From positions 32,334-96,333 of the forward strand of contig NZ_KE386592.1 of assembly GCF_000427805.1 (NCBI RefSeq): 64,000 nt of DNA, in the 5' to 3' direction. This DNA comes from Budvicia aquatica DSM 5075 = ATCC 35567 (GTDB lineage Bacteria; Pseudomonadota; Gammaproteobacteria; Enterobacterales; Enterobacteriaceae). The position numbers were made by a program, and so were the translations under genes. Positions 25,054 to 34,449 of this stretch are shown here, one piece after another. Under the pieces are notes generated by a model. It had not been told where the DNA came from, searched no databases, and saw only the letters and a list, made by a program, of their open reading frames with translations. How positions within the stretch are numbered: position 1 is the stretch's first letter; each line of letters opens with the position of its first letter.

Positions 25054-26433
25054 ATGGAACAGACAGCAAAGCCGCATTGCGGCGCTCGGCTCGATCGCTT
25101 ACCAGATTGTCATTGGCATACATCGATGTTTGCCATGGTCGCCTTTGGTTTACTCGTTTGCTGGAGTAATGCCGTCGGTGGCTTAATTCTGGCTCAGCTA
25201 AAAGAGTTAGGTTGGACAGATAATTCAACCACCGCCACATTTTCCGCAGTGACTACCGCTGGAATGTTTGTTGGCGCATTAGTGGGGGGAATTATCGGGG
25301 ATAAAACAGGGCGAAAAAACGCCTTTATTCTATATGAAGTGATTCATATTGCGGCCATGGTTGTGGGTGCTTTCTCACCGAATATGGACTTCCTGATCGC
25401 CTGCCGTTTTGTGATGGGGGTAGGGCTAGGGGCGTTACTGGTCACTCTGTTTGCCGGTTTTACCGAGTATATGCCCGGTAGAAATCGTGGTACTTGGTCG
25501 AGTCGAGTTTCGTTTATCGGTAACTGGTCTTATCCGCTTTGCTCACTTATTGCCATGGGGCTTACACCATTAATCAGTGCGGAATGGAACTGGCGCGTGC
25601 AGTTACTTATTCCTGCGGTGCTGTCACTGATTGCGACTGTGATTGCCTGGCGCTATTTCCCGGAATCCCCCCGTTGGCTCGAGTCACGCGGGCGCTACCA
25701 GGAAGCTGAAAAGGTGATGAAGGCTATTGAAGAGGGAGTGATGCGTCAAACCGGAAAATCGTTGTCGCCGGTAGTCGTAGAAGATAACGGGAAACCGCCT
25801 CGCTCTGTACCCTATTCAGCCTTATTAAAGGGCGCCTTACTGAAACGAGTTATTTTAGGATCTTTTGTTCTGATTGCGATGAACGTTGTGCAGTACACCT
25901 TAATTAACTGGCTGCCAACGATATTCATGACGCAAGGGATAAACCTAAAAGACTCAATTGTATTAAATACCATGAGTATGTTTGGTGCACCATTTGGCAT
26001 TTTCATCGCCATGTTGGTGATGGATAAAATTCCGAGAAAGACCATGGGCGTCGGTTTATTAGTGCTGATTGCGGTGCTTGGATATATCTACTCGCTGCAA
26101 ACCAGCATGCTGCTTATTACCTTAATCGGTTTCTTCCTGATTACCTTCGTTTATATGTACGTCTGTTACGCCTCAGCTGTGTATGTACCTGAAATATGGC
26201 CGACCGAAGCCAAGCTTCGCGGTTCAGGGCTGGCAAACGCCGTGGGCAGGATCAGCGGGATAGCGGCCCCTTATGCGGTAGCGGTGCTACTTAGTGAATA
26301 TGGTGTGACGGGAGTATTTGTGCTGCTGGGGGCGGTTTCTATCATCGTCGCTGTGGCCATTGCAACCTTAGGCATTGAAACAAAAGGCGCATCGGTAGAA
26401 AGCATTGGTATTGGTGTAGCCACCAGTAAATAG
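25054..26433 (+). CDS. ydjK: YdjK-like MFS sugar transporter
   Basis: The 459-residue protein, equal in length to E. coli YdjK, has twelve hydrophobic helices with sugar-porter family signatures: GDKTGRKNAF after helix 2, RFVMGVGLGALL, PESPRWLESRGR before the central loop, and YVPEIWPTEAKLRGSG. It probably imports the cluster's sugar with protons. It shares strong similarity with YdjE at the end of the same cluster, so the system has two related transporters. AAAGGA stands ten bases before the ATG. Confidence 0.88.
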   Translation: MEQTAKPHCGARLDRLPDCHWHTSMFAMVAFGLLVCWSNAVGGLILAQLKELGWTDNSTTATFSAVTTAGMFVGALVGGIIGDKTGRKNAFILYEVIHIAAMVVGAFSPNMDFLIACRFVMGVGLGALLVTLFAGFTEYMPGRNRGTWSSRVSFIGNWSYPLCSLIAMGLTPLISAEWNWRVQLLIPAVLSLIATVIAWRYFPESPRWLESRGRYQEAEKVMKAIEEGVMRQTGKSLSPVVVEDNGKPPRSVPYSALLKGALLKRVILGSFVLIAMNVVQYTLINWLPTIFMTQGINLKDSIVLNTMSMFGAPFGIFIAMLVMDKIPRKTMGVGLLVLIAVLGYIYSLQTSMLLITLIGFFLITFVYMYVCYASAVYVPEIWPTEAKLRGSGLANAVGRISGIAAPYAVAVLLSEYGVTGVFVLLGAVSIIVAVAIATLGIETKGASVESIGIGVATSK

Positions 26434-26441
26434 GAGACATG

Positions 26442-27485
26442 ATGAAAAATACAAAAGCGATATTAGTAACACCGGGCACCATGAAAATTATTGCCGCTGA
26501 TGTACCGGTGCCAAAAGAGCATGAAGTTCTGATTAAAGTTGAATATGTCGGTATTTGTGGTTCAGACGTGCACGGCTTTGAATCGGGTCCTTTTATTCCA
26601 CCGAAAGATCCAAATCAGGAAATTGGTCTTGGGCATGAGTGCGCCGGTACGGTGGTGGCGGTGGGTAAGGGCGTGACTAAGTTTAAGCCCGGTGACCGAG
26701 TGAATATCGAGCCCGGCGTACCGTGCGGTCACTGTCGTTACTGTCTGGAAGGGAAATATAACATTTGTCCCGATGTGGATTTTATGGCGACACAGCCAAA
26801 CTATCGCGGTGCGTTGGCGCACTACCTGTGTCATCCCGAAAGCTTTACCTACAAGTTGCCCGATAACATGGACACCATGGAAGGTGCATTGGTGGAGCCC
26901 GCCGCCGTGGGGATGCATGCTGCGATGCTAGCGGATGTGAAACCCGGTAAAAAGATTGTCATTTTAGGGGCCGGTTGTATCGGATTAATGACCCTACAGG
27001 CGTGCAAATGCTTGGGGGCCACTGATATTGCCGTAGTCGATGTGTTGGAAAAACGGCTTGCCATGGCTGAGAAGTTAGGGGCAAGCGCTGTTATCAATGG
27101 CGCTAAAGAAGAGACGCTTGAAGCCTGTCAACGTTTCTCTGGTGATATGGGGGCCGATATTGTCTTCGAAACCGCCGGATCGGCGATCACTGTCAAACAG
27201 GCACCTTATATCGTGATGCGCGGCGGGAAAATCATGATTGTCGGTACGGTTCCCGGCGACTCCGCCATTAACTTCCTCAAGATTAACCGTGAAGTTTCCA
27301 TTCAAACCGTCTTCCGTTATGCCAACCGTTATCCCGTTACGATTGAAGCCATTTCTTCCGGACACTTCGACGTTAAGTCAATGGTGACGCATATATATGA
27401 CTATGAAGATGTGCAAAGAGCCTTTGATGAGTCGGTGAGTAACAAACGCGAAATAGTGAAAGGCGTTATTAAAGTTAACCATTAA
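26442..27485 (+). CDS. ydjJ: YdjJ-like zinc-type alcohol dehydrogenase
   Basis: This second medium-chain zinc dehydrogenase of the cluster has 347 residues, like E. coli YdjJ. Motifs are GICGSDVHGFESG (catalytic zinc), GHECAGTV, the four structural-zinc cysteines in CGHCRYCLEGKYNIC, and the NAD-binding GAGCIGLMTLQ. Two ATGs stand in tandem. The second, at 26442, has the better distance from GGAG (26433-26436) and gives the E. coli length. It starts nine bases after ydjK. Together with ydjL it gives the pathway two oxidation steps. Confidence 0.9.
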   Translation: MKNTKAILVTPGTMKIIAADVPVPKEHEVLIKVEYVGICGSDVHGFESGPFIPPKDPNQEIGLGHECAGTVVAVGKGVTKFKPGDRVNIEPGVPCGHCRYCLEGKYNICPDVDFMATQPNYRGALAHYLCHPESFTYKLPDNMDTMEGALVEPAAVGMHAAMLADVKPGKKIVILGAGCIGLMTLQACKCLGATDIAVVDVLEKRLAMAEKLGASAVINGAKEETLEACQRFSGDMGADIVFETAGSAITVKQAPYIVMRGGKIMIVGTVPGDSAINFLKINREVSIQTVFRYANRYPVTIEAISSGHFDVKSMVTHIYDYEDVQRAFDESVSNKREIVKGVIKVNH

Positions 27486-27506
27486 TTAAAAAGTGAGAAA
27501 TTGACT

Positions 27507-28343
27507 ATGCTGGCAGATATAAACTATTGGGAAAATGATGCACGGAATAAACGTTACGCGATTGCCCACTTTAACGTGTGGAATGCGGAAATGTTAATGG
27601 GCGTCATGGATGCGGCGGAAGAGGCAAGATCACCGGTGATTATTTCTTTCGGTACCGGATTTGTCGGTAATACCTCGTTTGAGGATTTCTCGCACATGAT
27701 GGTATCAATGGCAAAAAAAGCGTCGGTTCCAGTGATTACCCATTGGGATCACGGGCGTAGTATGGAAATTATCCATAACGCTTGGACGCACGGTATGAAT
27801 TCACTGATGCGTGATGCTTCCGCCTTTGATTTTGAAGAAAATATCCGCCTGACCAAAGAAGCTGTCGATTTCTTCCATCCCTTGGGTATTCCAGTAGAAG
27901 CCGAGCTGGGGCATGTGGGTAATGAAACGGTTTATGAAGAGGCGCTAGCGGGTTATCACTATACCGATCCGGATCAGGCTGCTGAGTTTGTTGAACGTAC
28001 CGGGTGCGACTCTCTGGCTGTGGCTATCGGCAACCAGCACGGAGTTTATACCTCCGAACCGAAACTGAATTTTGAGGTAGTAGAGCGGGTGAGTCAGGTC
28101 GTTTCTGTTCCGTTGGTGCTGCATGGTGCTTCTGGGATCTGCGATGAAGATATCAAAAAAGCCATCTCATTAGGCATTTCGAAAATTAATATTCATACCG
28201 AACTATGTCTGGCCGCAATGGATGCGGTGAACGATAACCAGCATCAACCATTCCTACACCTGCAACGTGAAGTACGTAAAGCCGTGAAGGAAAGGGCGCT
28301 GGAGAAGATCAAACTGTTTGGCTCTGATGGCAAAGCGGAATGA
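27507..28343 (+). CDS. ydjI: YdjI-like class II aldolase
   Basis: This zinc-dependent class II aldolase of the fructose-bisphosphate/tagatose-bisphosphate family has 278 residues, equal to E. coli YdjI and nearly identical over long stretches. Metal and phosphate ligands are visible in THWDHGRS, EAELGHVGNE and LHGASGI. E. coli YdjI is known to cleave phosphorylated long-chain acidic ketoses to DHAP and an aldehyde, but its natural substrate is uncertain. The frame opens with TTG at 27501. The ATG at 27507 after GTGAGA is preferred. Confidence 0.92.
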   Translation: MLADINYWENDARNKRYAIAHFNVWNAEMLMGVMDAAEEARSPVIISFGTGFVGNTSFEDFSHMMVSMAKKASVPVITHWDHGRSMEIIHNAWTHGMNSLMRDASAFDFEENIRLTKEAVDFFHPLGIPVEAELGHVGNETVYEEALAGYHYTDPDQAAEFVERTGCDSLAVAIGNQHGVYTSEPKLNFEVVERVSQVVSVPLVLHGASGICDEDIKKAISLGISKINIHTELCLAAMDAVNDNQHQPFLHLQREVRKAVKERALEKIKLFGSDGKAE

Positions 28344-28347
28344 TGAT

Positions 28348-29289
28348 ATGGACAAGATTGAGGTTATTTGTATAGGTGCGGCGATTGTTGATATTCCATT
28401 GCAGCCGGTCAGCAAAAATATCTTTGATGTGGATTCTTACCCGTTAGAAAGAATTGCCATGACCACGGGCGGTGATGCTATCAATGAGGCGACCATTATT
28501 TCTCGCCTTGGGCATCGCACGGCATTAATGAGCCGCATCGGTGATGACGCCGCCGGCCATTTTATTCTCACCCACTGTCGTAAAGAGAATATTGATATTC
28601 AGAGCCTGAAGCAGGATGCCGACCTTGATACTTCTATCAATGTCGGTTTGGTCACCGCAGACGGTGAACGGACCTTTGTTACTAACCGTAATGGTAGTCT
28701 GTGGAAGCTGGATATTCATGATGTTGATTTTGAACGTTTCTCTCAGGCAAGGCTGTTATCGCTAGCGAGCATCTTTAACAGCCCGCTGCTGGATGGCAAA
28801 GCATTAACGGAGATTTTTACGCGAGCAAAGGCCCATCAACTGACGATTTGCGCCGATATGATTAAGCCGCGGTTAAATGAAACGCTGGACGATATCCGAC
28901 AAGCGCTTAGTTATGTGGACTATCTATTCCCGAATTTCGATGAGGCTAAATTGCTTACCGGGAAAGAGACTCTGGATGATATCGCCGATAGTTTCCTGAA
29001 CTGTGGCGTAAAAACGGTGGTGATTAAAACTGGTAAAAAGGGCTGCTTTATCAAAAGTGCCGATATAAAAATGGCGATACCAGCCGTCTCGGGAATTACC
29101 GCCATTGATACCATTGGTGCCGGAGACAACTTTGCTTCGGGTTTTATCGCGGCGTTGCTTGAAGGGAAATCTCTGCATGATTGCGCATTGTTTGCCAATG
29201 CCACCGCGGCGATATCGGTATTGAGCGTGGGTGCCACTACTGGCGTGACGAATAGAAAACTCGTTGAACAACTTTTGGAAGAATACTAA
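28348..29289 (+). CDS. ydjH: YdjH-like PfkB-family sugar kinase
   Basis: This PfkB/ribokinase-family kinase (313 residues) phosphorylates the sugar before aldol cleavage. The N-terminal sugar-binding glycine motif is TTGGDAINEA, and the C-terminal catalytic signature is DTIGAGDNFASGF with the catalytic Asp. I start it at the ATG at 28348, five bases after the ydjI stop (protein MDKIEVICIG). The longer upstream frame overlaps ydjI. E. coli YdjH has been reported to favour higher-carbon sugars with a carboxylate end, which agrees with YdjI. Confidence 0.88.
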   Translation: MDKIEVICIGAAIVDIPLQPVSKNIFDVDSYPLERIAMTTGGDAINEATIISRLGHRTALMSRIGDDAAGHFILTHCRKENIDIQSLKQDADLDTSINVGLVTADGERTFVTNRNGSLWKLDIHDVDFERFSQARLLSLASIFNSPLLDGKALTEIFTRAKAHQLTICADMIKPRLNETLDDIRQALSYVDYLFPNFDEAKLLTGKETLDDIADSFLNCGVKTVVIKTGKKGCFIKSADIKMAIPAVSGITAIDTIGAGDNFASGFIAALLEGKSLHDCALFANATAAISVLSVGATTGVTNRKLVEQLLEEY

Positions 29290-29305
29290 AGGGTAATAGC
29301 ATCAG

Positions 29306-30289
29306 ATGAAAATGATACCGCTAGGCAGTACGGATATAACGCTTTCCCGCATGGGATTAGGCACTTGGGCCATCGGCGGTGGCCCCGCATGGAATGGCGA
29401 TCTGGATTTACAGATCTGTATCGATACGATTATTGAAGCACACCGCTGTGGCATTAACCTTATCGATACGGCACCAGGCTATAACTTTGGTAATAGTGAA
29501 GTCATTGTGGGTCAGGCGCTGAAAAAGTTACCGCGAAATGAAATTGTGGTGGAAACCAAGTGCGGCATTGTTTGGCAGCGAGAAGGCAGCCTGTTCAATA
29601 AGGTGGGCGATCGCCAACTGTATAAAAACCTCTCTCCAGAGTCGATTCGTGAAGAGGTGGACGCCAGCCTACAACGGCTGAACATTGATTGCATTGATAT
29701 CTACATGACGCACTGGCAGTCGGTGCCGCCGTTTTTTACGCCGATTTCAGAAACGGTTGACGTGCTCAATGAGCTGAAAAAAGAGGGGAAAATCCGCTCG
29801 ATTGGAGCGGCTAATGTAGACGCTGACCATATCCGCGAGTATCTCAAACACGGTGAGTTGGATATTGTGCAGGCCAAGTACAGCATTCTTGACCGGGCGA
29901 TGGAAACTGACCTGCTGCCGCTATGCCGTGAGCATGGCATTGTTGTGCAGGTCTATTCACCCCTTGAGCAGGGGCTGCTAACCGGTACTATCACTCGTGA
30001 TTATGTACCCGGCGGTGCGCAGGCCAACAAAGTCTGGTTCCAGCGTGAAAATATGCTGCGGGTTATCGATATGCTGGCCCAGTGGCAGCCGTTGTGCGAC
30101 AAATACCAGTGCTCTGTGCCGACGTTGGCGCTGGCTTGGATCTTAAAACAGAGCGACCTCATTTCGATACTCAGTGGTGCGACCGCGCCTGCGCAAGTTC
30201 GGGAAAATGTTGAAGCCCTGACTATTTCGCTGACGGATGAGGATTCGTTAGCGATGCGGCGGATGGCGGAAGCTCTGGATAAAAAGTAA
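29306..30289 (+). CDS. ydjG: YdjG-like aldo-keto reductase
   Basis: This is a 327-residue NADPH-dependent aldo-keto reductase with a TIM-barrel fold. The catalytic tetrad is visible: Asp and Tyr in DTAPGYNFG, Lys in VETKCG, His in YMTHWQ. E. coli YdjG reduces methylglyoxal in vitro. In this cluster it may act on the aldehyde released by YdjI. It begins 16 bases after ydjH. No truncation is seen, in contrast with the broken aldo-keto reductase at 33935. Confidence 0.9.
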   Translation: MKMIPLGSTDITLSRMGLGTWAIGGGPAWNGDLDLQICIDTIIEAHRCGINLIDTAPGYNFGNSEVIVGQALKKLPRNEIVVETKCGIVWQREGSLFNKVGDRQLYKNLSPESIREEVDASLQRLNIDCIDIYMTHWQSVPPFFTPISETVDVLNELKKEGKIRSIGAANVDADHIREYLKHGELDIVQAKYSILDRAMETDLLPLCREHGIVVQVYSPLEQGLLTGTITRDYVPGGAQANKVWFQRENMLRVIDMLAQWQPLCDKYQCSVPTLALAWILKQSDLISILSGATAPAQVRENVEALTISLTDEDSLAMRRMAEALDKK

Positions 30290-30426
30290 CGCCAATATTT
30301 ATCACCTCTGTTTCTGTGTAACTAAATATAAAAATCTGTGATTCGGACATATTATTTTGAGAGTAAACATATACTGTGAGATACTAACACAATATCATGA
30401 GATTTAAGGGAACAGAGGTATTCATT

Positions 30427-31185
30427 GTGGCGGCAAAAGACAGAATTCAGGCAATTAAACAAATGGTTGCCAATGACAAGAAGGTGGCGGTCTCTAATCT
30501 GAGTAATCTTTTTCAGGTTACAGAAGAAACTATCCGTCGCGATCTTGAAAAGCTGGAAGATGAAGGTTTTTTAACGCGTACCTATGGCGGTGCGGTATTA
30601 AACAGTGCAGCAATATCTGACAATATACATTTTTATAAACGTGCGAAGTCATTTTATGAAGAGAAACAGACTATCGCCAGGAATGCATTACCCTTTATTA
30701 AAAATAAAACCACGATGGCCGCTGATTCCAGCAGCACAGTAATAGAATTATTAAAATTGCTTAAAGACAGGAACGATCTAACGTTATTAACTAATTCAGC
30801 AGAAGCTTTTCATGAACTCGCCCAATCTGAAATTAAGGTTGTTTCTACCGGAGGTGAGTTAAATAAAAACACACTTTCATTGCAAGGGCGAATTACTAAA
30901 GAAATCATCGGAAAATATCATGTAGATATTATGGTGATGAGTTGTAAAGGTCTGGATATGGAAAGTGGTGCACTTGATTCAAACGAAGCGGAAGCGGAAA
31001 TCAAGAAAACTATGATTCGCCAGGCAACTGAAGTAGCGCTATTAGTCGATCATTCAAAGTTCGATCGTAAGGCATTTGTTCAATTGATCGATTTTAGCCA
31101 TATTAATTACATTATAACGAATAAAGCACCAGGCGCAGAATGGATAGCTTTTTGTCATAAAAATAATATACAGCTTATATTTTGA
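30427..31185 (+). CDS. ydjF: YdjF-like DeoR-family regulator
   Basis: This DeoR-family repressor (252 residues) has an N-terminal winged helix (residues 3-60, TEETIRRDLEKLEDEGFLTRTYGGAVL) and a C-terminal sugar-phosphate sensor domain (STGGELN, VDHSKFDRKAFV). The start is GTG at 30427 with AGAGG eight bases upstream, which gives the E. coli YdjF length. The longer frame from 30397 has no better site. It presumably represses the ydj genes until a phosphorylated sugar appears. A 137-base gap before it may hold its own promoter. Confidence 0.9.
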   Translation: MAAKDRIQAIKQMVANDKKVAVSNLSNLFQVTEETIRRDLEKLEDEGFLTRTYGGAVLNSAAISDNIHFYKRAKSFYEEKQTIARNALPFIKNKTTMAADSSSTVIELLKLLKDRNDLTLLTNSAEAFHELAQSEIKVVSTGGELNKNTLSLQGRITKEIIGKYHVDIMVMSCKGLDMESGALDSNEAEAEIKKTMIRQATEVALLVDHSKFDRKAFVQLIDFSHINYIITNKAPGAEWIAFCHKNNIQLIF

Positions 31186-31276
31186 TATAGGGTTGTTATA
31201 AGCCAGCGAGAATTTTCGCGTCGATATTATTTTCATTTTATGCCTGATAACGCTTGTATAAAAAGAGATGGTAATA

Positions 31277-31307
31277 GGTGGAAATCGATAATCTCTATTA
31301 TTCCACC
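31277..31307. promoter_or_regulatory. Inverted repeat upstream of ydjE
   Basis: GGTGGAA (31277-31283) and TTCCACC (31301-31307) flank 17 bases, about 50 bases before the ydjE start. This could be an operator for YdjF or a weak attenuator. It has no T-run. Confidence 0.35.
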
Positions 31308-31355
31308 ATTAGCATAATTAATGATTTTATATTTAGCTACATTTGAGGCATTCAG

Positions 31356-32714
31356 ATGGAACAATATGATCATATCGGTGCGAGACTGGATCGCTTGCCT
31401 TTATCCAAATTTCATTTTCGTATCTTTGGCATTGTCAGTTTTAGTTTATTATTCACGGGTTTTCTCAGTTATTCAGGTAATGTGGTATTGGCTGAATTGG
31501 TCAGCATTGGGTGGTCAAATAATTACCTGAATGCGGCGTTTACGTCTGCACTGATGTTTGGCTATTTTATTGGCTCCCTGATGGGGGGCTTTATCGGGGA
31601 TTACCTTGGTAGGCGAAAAGCCTTTCGTATGAACCTGCTGATTGTTGGAATTTCTGCAACGGCTGCCTCTTTTGTGCCTGATATGTATTGGCTAATCTTT
31701 TTCCGTTGTCTGATGGGAATCGGAATGGGTGCACTGATTATGGTGGGCTATGCATCGTTTACTGAATTTATTCCTGCAATGGTGCGGGGGAAATGGTCGG
31801 CGCGTCTCTCTTTTGTAGGTAACTGGGCCCCAATGCTCTCGGCTGCAATTGGGGTGGTGGTTATCGTATTATTGAGTTGGCGGGTAATGTTTTTTCTCGG
31901 CGGCGCAGCCATGTTGTTGGCATGGTATCTTTCTGGAAAATACTTTATTGAGTCACCAAGATGGCTGGCAGGGAAAGGCCAGCAGGGTACTGCGGAAGAA
32001 CTCTTGTTGAATATTGAGTCGCAAATAGAAGTTGAAAAAAATATTTCCTTACAATCTTACCCGCGTAGATCGACACAGTATAAATCTGGTGGAGAAAGCT
32101 GTTCATTCTGGCTGTTGTTTAAAGGCCAGATGCTGCGCCGAACGTTGGTTGCAATCACCGTGCTGATTGCCATGAACATTTCGTTGTATACCATTACCGT
32201 ATGGATCCCGACTATTTTTGTTAACTCCGGGTTCGATGTAACAAAATCTATTTTTATGACTGCAATTATGATGATAGGTGCGCCTCTTGGGATTTTTATT
32301 GCGGCGATGATTATCGACCGGTTTCCTCGACGACTATTTGGCTCATCGCTTTTGATTATTATCGCTATTTTGGGTTATTTCTATTCAATTCAGACAGAAG
32401 AGTGGGCAATTTTAAGCTACGGTCTGCTGATGATCTTTTTTCTGTATATGTACGTTTGTTTTTCCTCAGCGGTTTATGTTCCTGAGCTATGGCCGACACA
32501 TCTGCGCTTACGAGGATCGGGTTTTGTGAATGCGGTAGGGCGGATCGTGGCGGTATTTACACCTTATGGCGTAGCCATCTTACTGACGCAGCACGGGGCC
32601 ATCACAGTTTTTATCGTGTTAGGCGTTATGCTGGTGATATGTGCATTGATCCTGTTTTTCTTTGGCATTGAAACCCGCATGGTCTCTTTGGAAGAGATTT
32701 CCAGTCAGAGCTAA
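31356..32714 (+). CDS. ydjE: YdjE-like MFS sugar transporter
   Basis: This is the second sugar-porter MFS protein of the cluster (452 residues, the E. coli YdjE length). Twelve helices and the signatures GDYLGRRKAF, RCLMGIGMGAL, ESPRWLAGKGQ and YVPELWPTHLRLRGSG are present. It is clearly paralogous to YdjK. GAGG stands six bases before the ATG. A 170-base gap with an inverted repeat separates it from ydjF, so it may have separate control. It closes the ydj cluster, and a strong hairpin follows. Confidence 0.88.
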   Translation: MEQYDHIGARLDRLPLSKFHFRIFGIVSFSLLFTGFLSYSGNVVLAELVSIGWSNNYLNAAFTSALMFGYFIGSLMGGFIGDYLGRRKAFRMNLLIVGISATAASFVPDMYWLIFFRCLMGIGMGALIMVGYASFTEFIPAMVRGKWSARLSFVGNWAPMLSAAIGVVVIVLLSWRVMFFLGGAAMLLAWYLSGKYFIESPRWLAGKGQQGTAEELLLNIESQIEVEKNISLQSYPRRSTQYKSGGESCSFWLLFKGQMLRRTLVAITVLIAMNISLYTITVWIPTIFVNSGFDVTKSIFMTAIMMIGAPLGIFIAAMIIDRFPRRLFGSSLLIIIAILGYFYSIQTEEWAILSYGLLMIFFLYMYVCFSSAVYVPELWPTHLRLRGSGFVNAVGRIVAVFTPYGVAILLTQHGAITVFIVLGVMLVICALILFFFGIETRMVSLEEISSQS

Positions 32715-33083
32715 AAGATCGCTTGTCTATTCTTTGTATTAGCCTGATAAATGAAAGAGCTGACTGTAAGGGCAACTCATTCATAACTGATATTGGTGAG
32801 ACAGAACTATCTGAGCATGATAGCTAGTCTATTTTTTGCCCTGATCTTATTAGAACAATGCTCTGGCCTCCCGATCAGAGCATTGTTATTAAACTGAATC
32901 CATCATTTAAAATGATAAATTAGCAATATTAATGTATTTGATATTATTTCGATTGTGGGTGAAATTAAACCTCATTTTGTTATCAAAGGGAAAATCCGCG
33001 TAAGACTATCTGGAAGTCTGCCACCTGAGAGCAAGGCGTGTAGGTATCTGGGTGAAGGCATTCGGAATTGAAAGAGGTCAGGT
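32715..33083. other. Intergenic region after the ydj cluster
   Basis: No gene is visible in these 369 bases apart from the ydjE terminator at 32854-32887. The remainder is AT-rich and leads to the ABM-domain pseudogene, whose start is preceded by GAAAGAGG. Confidence 0.55.
32854..32887 (+). terminator. Terminator hairpin of the ydj operon
   Basis: AACAATGCTCTG (32854-32865) pairs perfectly with CAGAGCATTGTT (32876-32887) across a ten-base loop, about 140 bases after the ydjE stop. It is followed by ATTAAA rather than a pure U-run. Confidence 0.7.
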
Positions 33084-33871
33084 ATGAGAAAAATACTATT
33101 TTCACCATTGTTAGCCGTTTTATTCATGGTGGCAACGCTGTCAGCGAGTGCTCAGACAAACCATAATCCAAACATCAAACAGCCGGATGAGCCTTTTACC
33201 AGCATCAGCCTTTTTGAAGTTACGCAGCAGGATGCGGATCAGTTTGTCGCAGATTGGAATAAACGTTCAGCCGTTGTTGGCCAAATGCCCGGTTTTGTCA
33301 CAGCAACATTGTATAAGTCGATATTGCCCGATCATAAGTATCAGTTAGTCGATGTCGCTCAGTGGCAGTCATACAATGCATAGGTAGATGCCCATATTAC
33401 CCTAGCCAGCAGAATAGCAACGCTATTCAGGGTTTTTACCGTCCGGCGGTTTCTTATGTTCATCTTCAGGCAGAGGAAATCGTCCCTGGTCAGCCACCTA
33501 AAGGAACTCCTCTGCGGATCATAAAAGACCCGGCCATCACTAACCCCGGCTCTCCCTTTGTTTTTATTAACCTCATGGAAATGGCGCAAAACGATATCGA
33601 GCCATTTATCTCCGATTGGAAGGTACGCTCGCAACTGACGCGTAAGCTGGTCGGAGCTATGGGGGCCACTCTTTATAAAACCATGTTGCCAGACAGTCGT
33701 TATCAAATCGTCAATATTAGCCAATATCAGTCATACAACGCCTTCGTTGATGGACAAAACGATCCGGTCTACACCAAAAAACTGGTTGCCGATCTGAATC
33801 AAACCGCAAGCATTCAACTGATACGCGGATTCTTCCGTCCGGTGGCTGATTACGTACATGTCTACGAATAG
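33084..33871 (+). pseudogene. Broken exported protein with two ABM-like domains
   Basis: The intact reading frame would encode a signal peptide (residues 1-24, ending SASA) and two similar antibiotic-biosynthesis-monooxygenase (ABM) type domains. The repeats share ATLYK, LPD, YQ and QSYNA in the same order, so they arose by internal duplication. The frame is closed by TAG at 33381, and the continuation is read in another frame from about 33395, as if one base (probably T in CATATT) were lost. Everything downstream to 33871 retains good coding sense but has no start site. Two independent lesions make a functional full-length protein unlikely. The first half might still be made as a 99-residue exported fragment. 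Confidence 0.75.
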
Positions 33872-33934
33872 CCTCTAGTCTGATATTTTTGAACGCATGC
33901 AGAAACTCGCGGTAAATTAATCAAGGAGTCAGTA

Positions 33935-34369
33935 ATGATAACTAAACGTCTTGGCAAAAACGGTCCGCTGGTTTCTGCATTGGGTATGGGGTGTATGACA
34001 CCGCAAAAATCCGGCAGTGATTAGGAAAGCATTGCTACTATTCATGCAGCGTTGGATGCTGGCCACAATTTTCTGGATACCGGCGACTTTTATGGAATGG
34101 GTTATAGTGAATCATTGATTGGTCGTGCGCTTAAAGGGTGGCGAGATAAAGCCTTTCTCAGCGTTAAATTTGGTGCCATGTTCTCACCGTCGGGTGCTTT
34201 TCTCAGTATTGAGGGGCGACCTGCTTCGGTTAAGAATTTTGCTACCTATTCATTACAACGCCTCGGTGTAGAGGTTATCGATCTCTACGCAGACGTTTGC
34301 CCAGAAATATTTTGGCATAAAGCCTGTGGCTTGAGCAAAAATAAGGCAATGCGGCGAGGATTGACTTAA
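33935..34369 (+). pseudogene. Aldo-keto reductase remnant
   Basis: AAGGAG is followed by an ATG at 33935 and a typical aldo-keto reductase N-terminus (ITKRLGKNGPLVSALGMGCM). TAG interrupts codon 30 (34022-34024). The frame then continues with ESIATIHAALDAGHNFLDTGDFYGMGYSE, the Asp/Tyr catalytic region, and the LSVKFG lysine. After the VEVIDLY strand the sequence loses similarity and stops at 34369, so about the last 55 percent of a normal protein of about 330 residues is missing. It resembles the PLP-homeostasis/YhdN-like branch more than YdjG, and is not a fragment of the nearby ydjG. Confidence 0.8.
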
Positions 34370-34374
34370 TTATT

Positions 34375-34412
34375 AGGGATATCAACAGATTGTTAGTTAA
34401 TATCCCTTTTTT
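34375..34412 (+). terminator. Intrinsic terminator after the aldo-keto reductase remnant
   Basis: AGGGATAT (34375-34382) pairs with ATATCCCT (34400-34407), with inner AACA/TGTT pairing, followed by a run of T to 34412. Confidence 0.8.
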
Positions 34413-34449
34413 AGTTGTTAAGCGATGGTGACTGATTCGCCATAGATGG

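Noticed and set aside
33362-33871. Second half of the ABM gene as an independent gene
   Set aside because: The first ATG of that frame lies inside the first half, has no ribosome-binding site, and would give no signal peptide. The sequence reads as the continuation of the broken gene.
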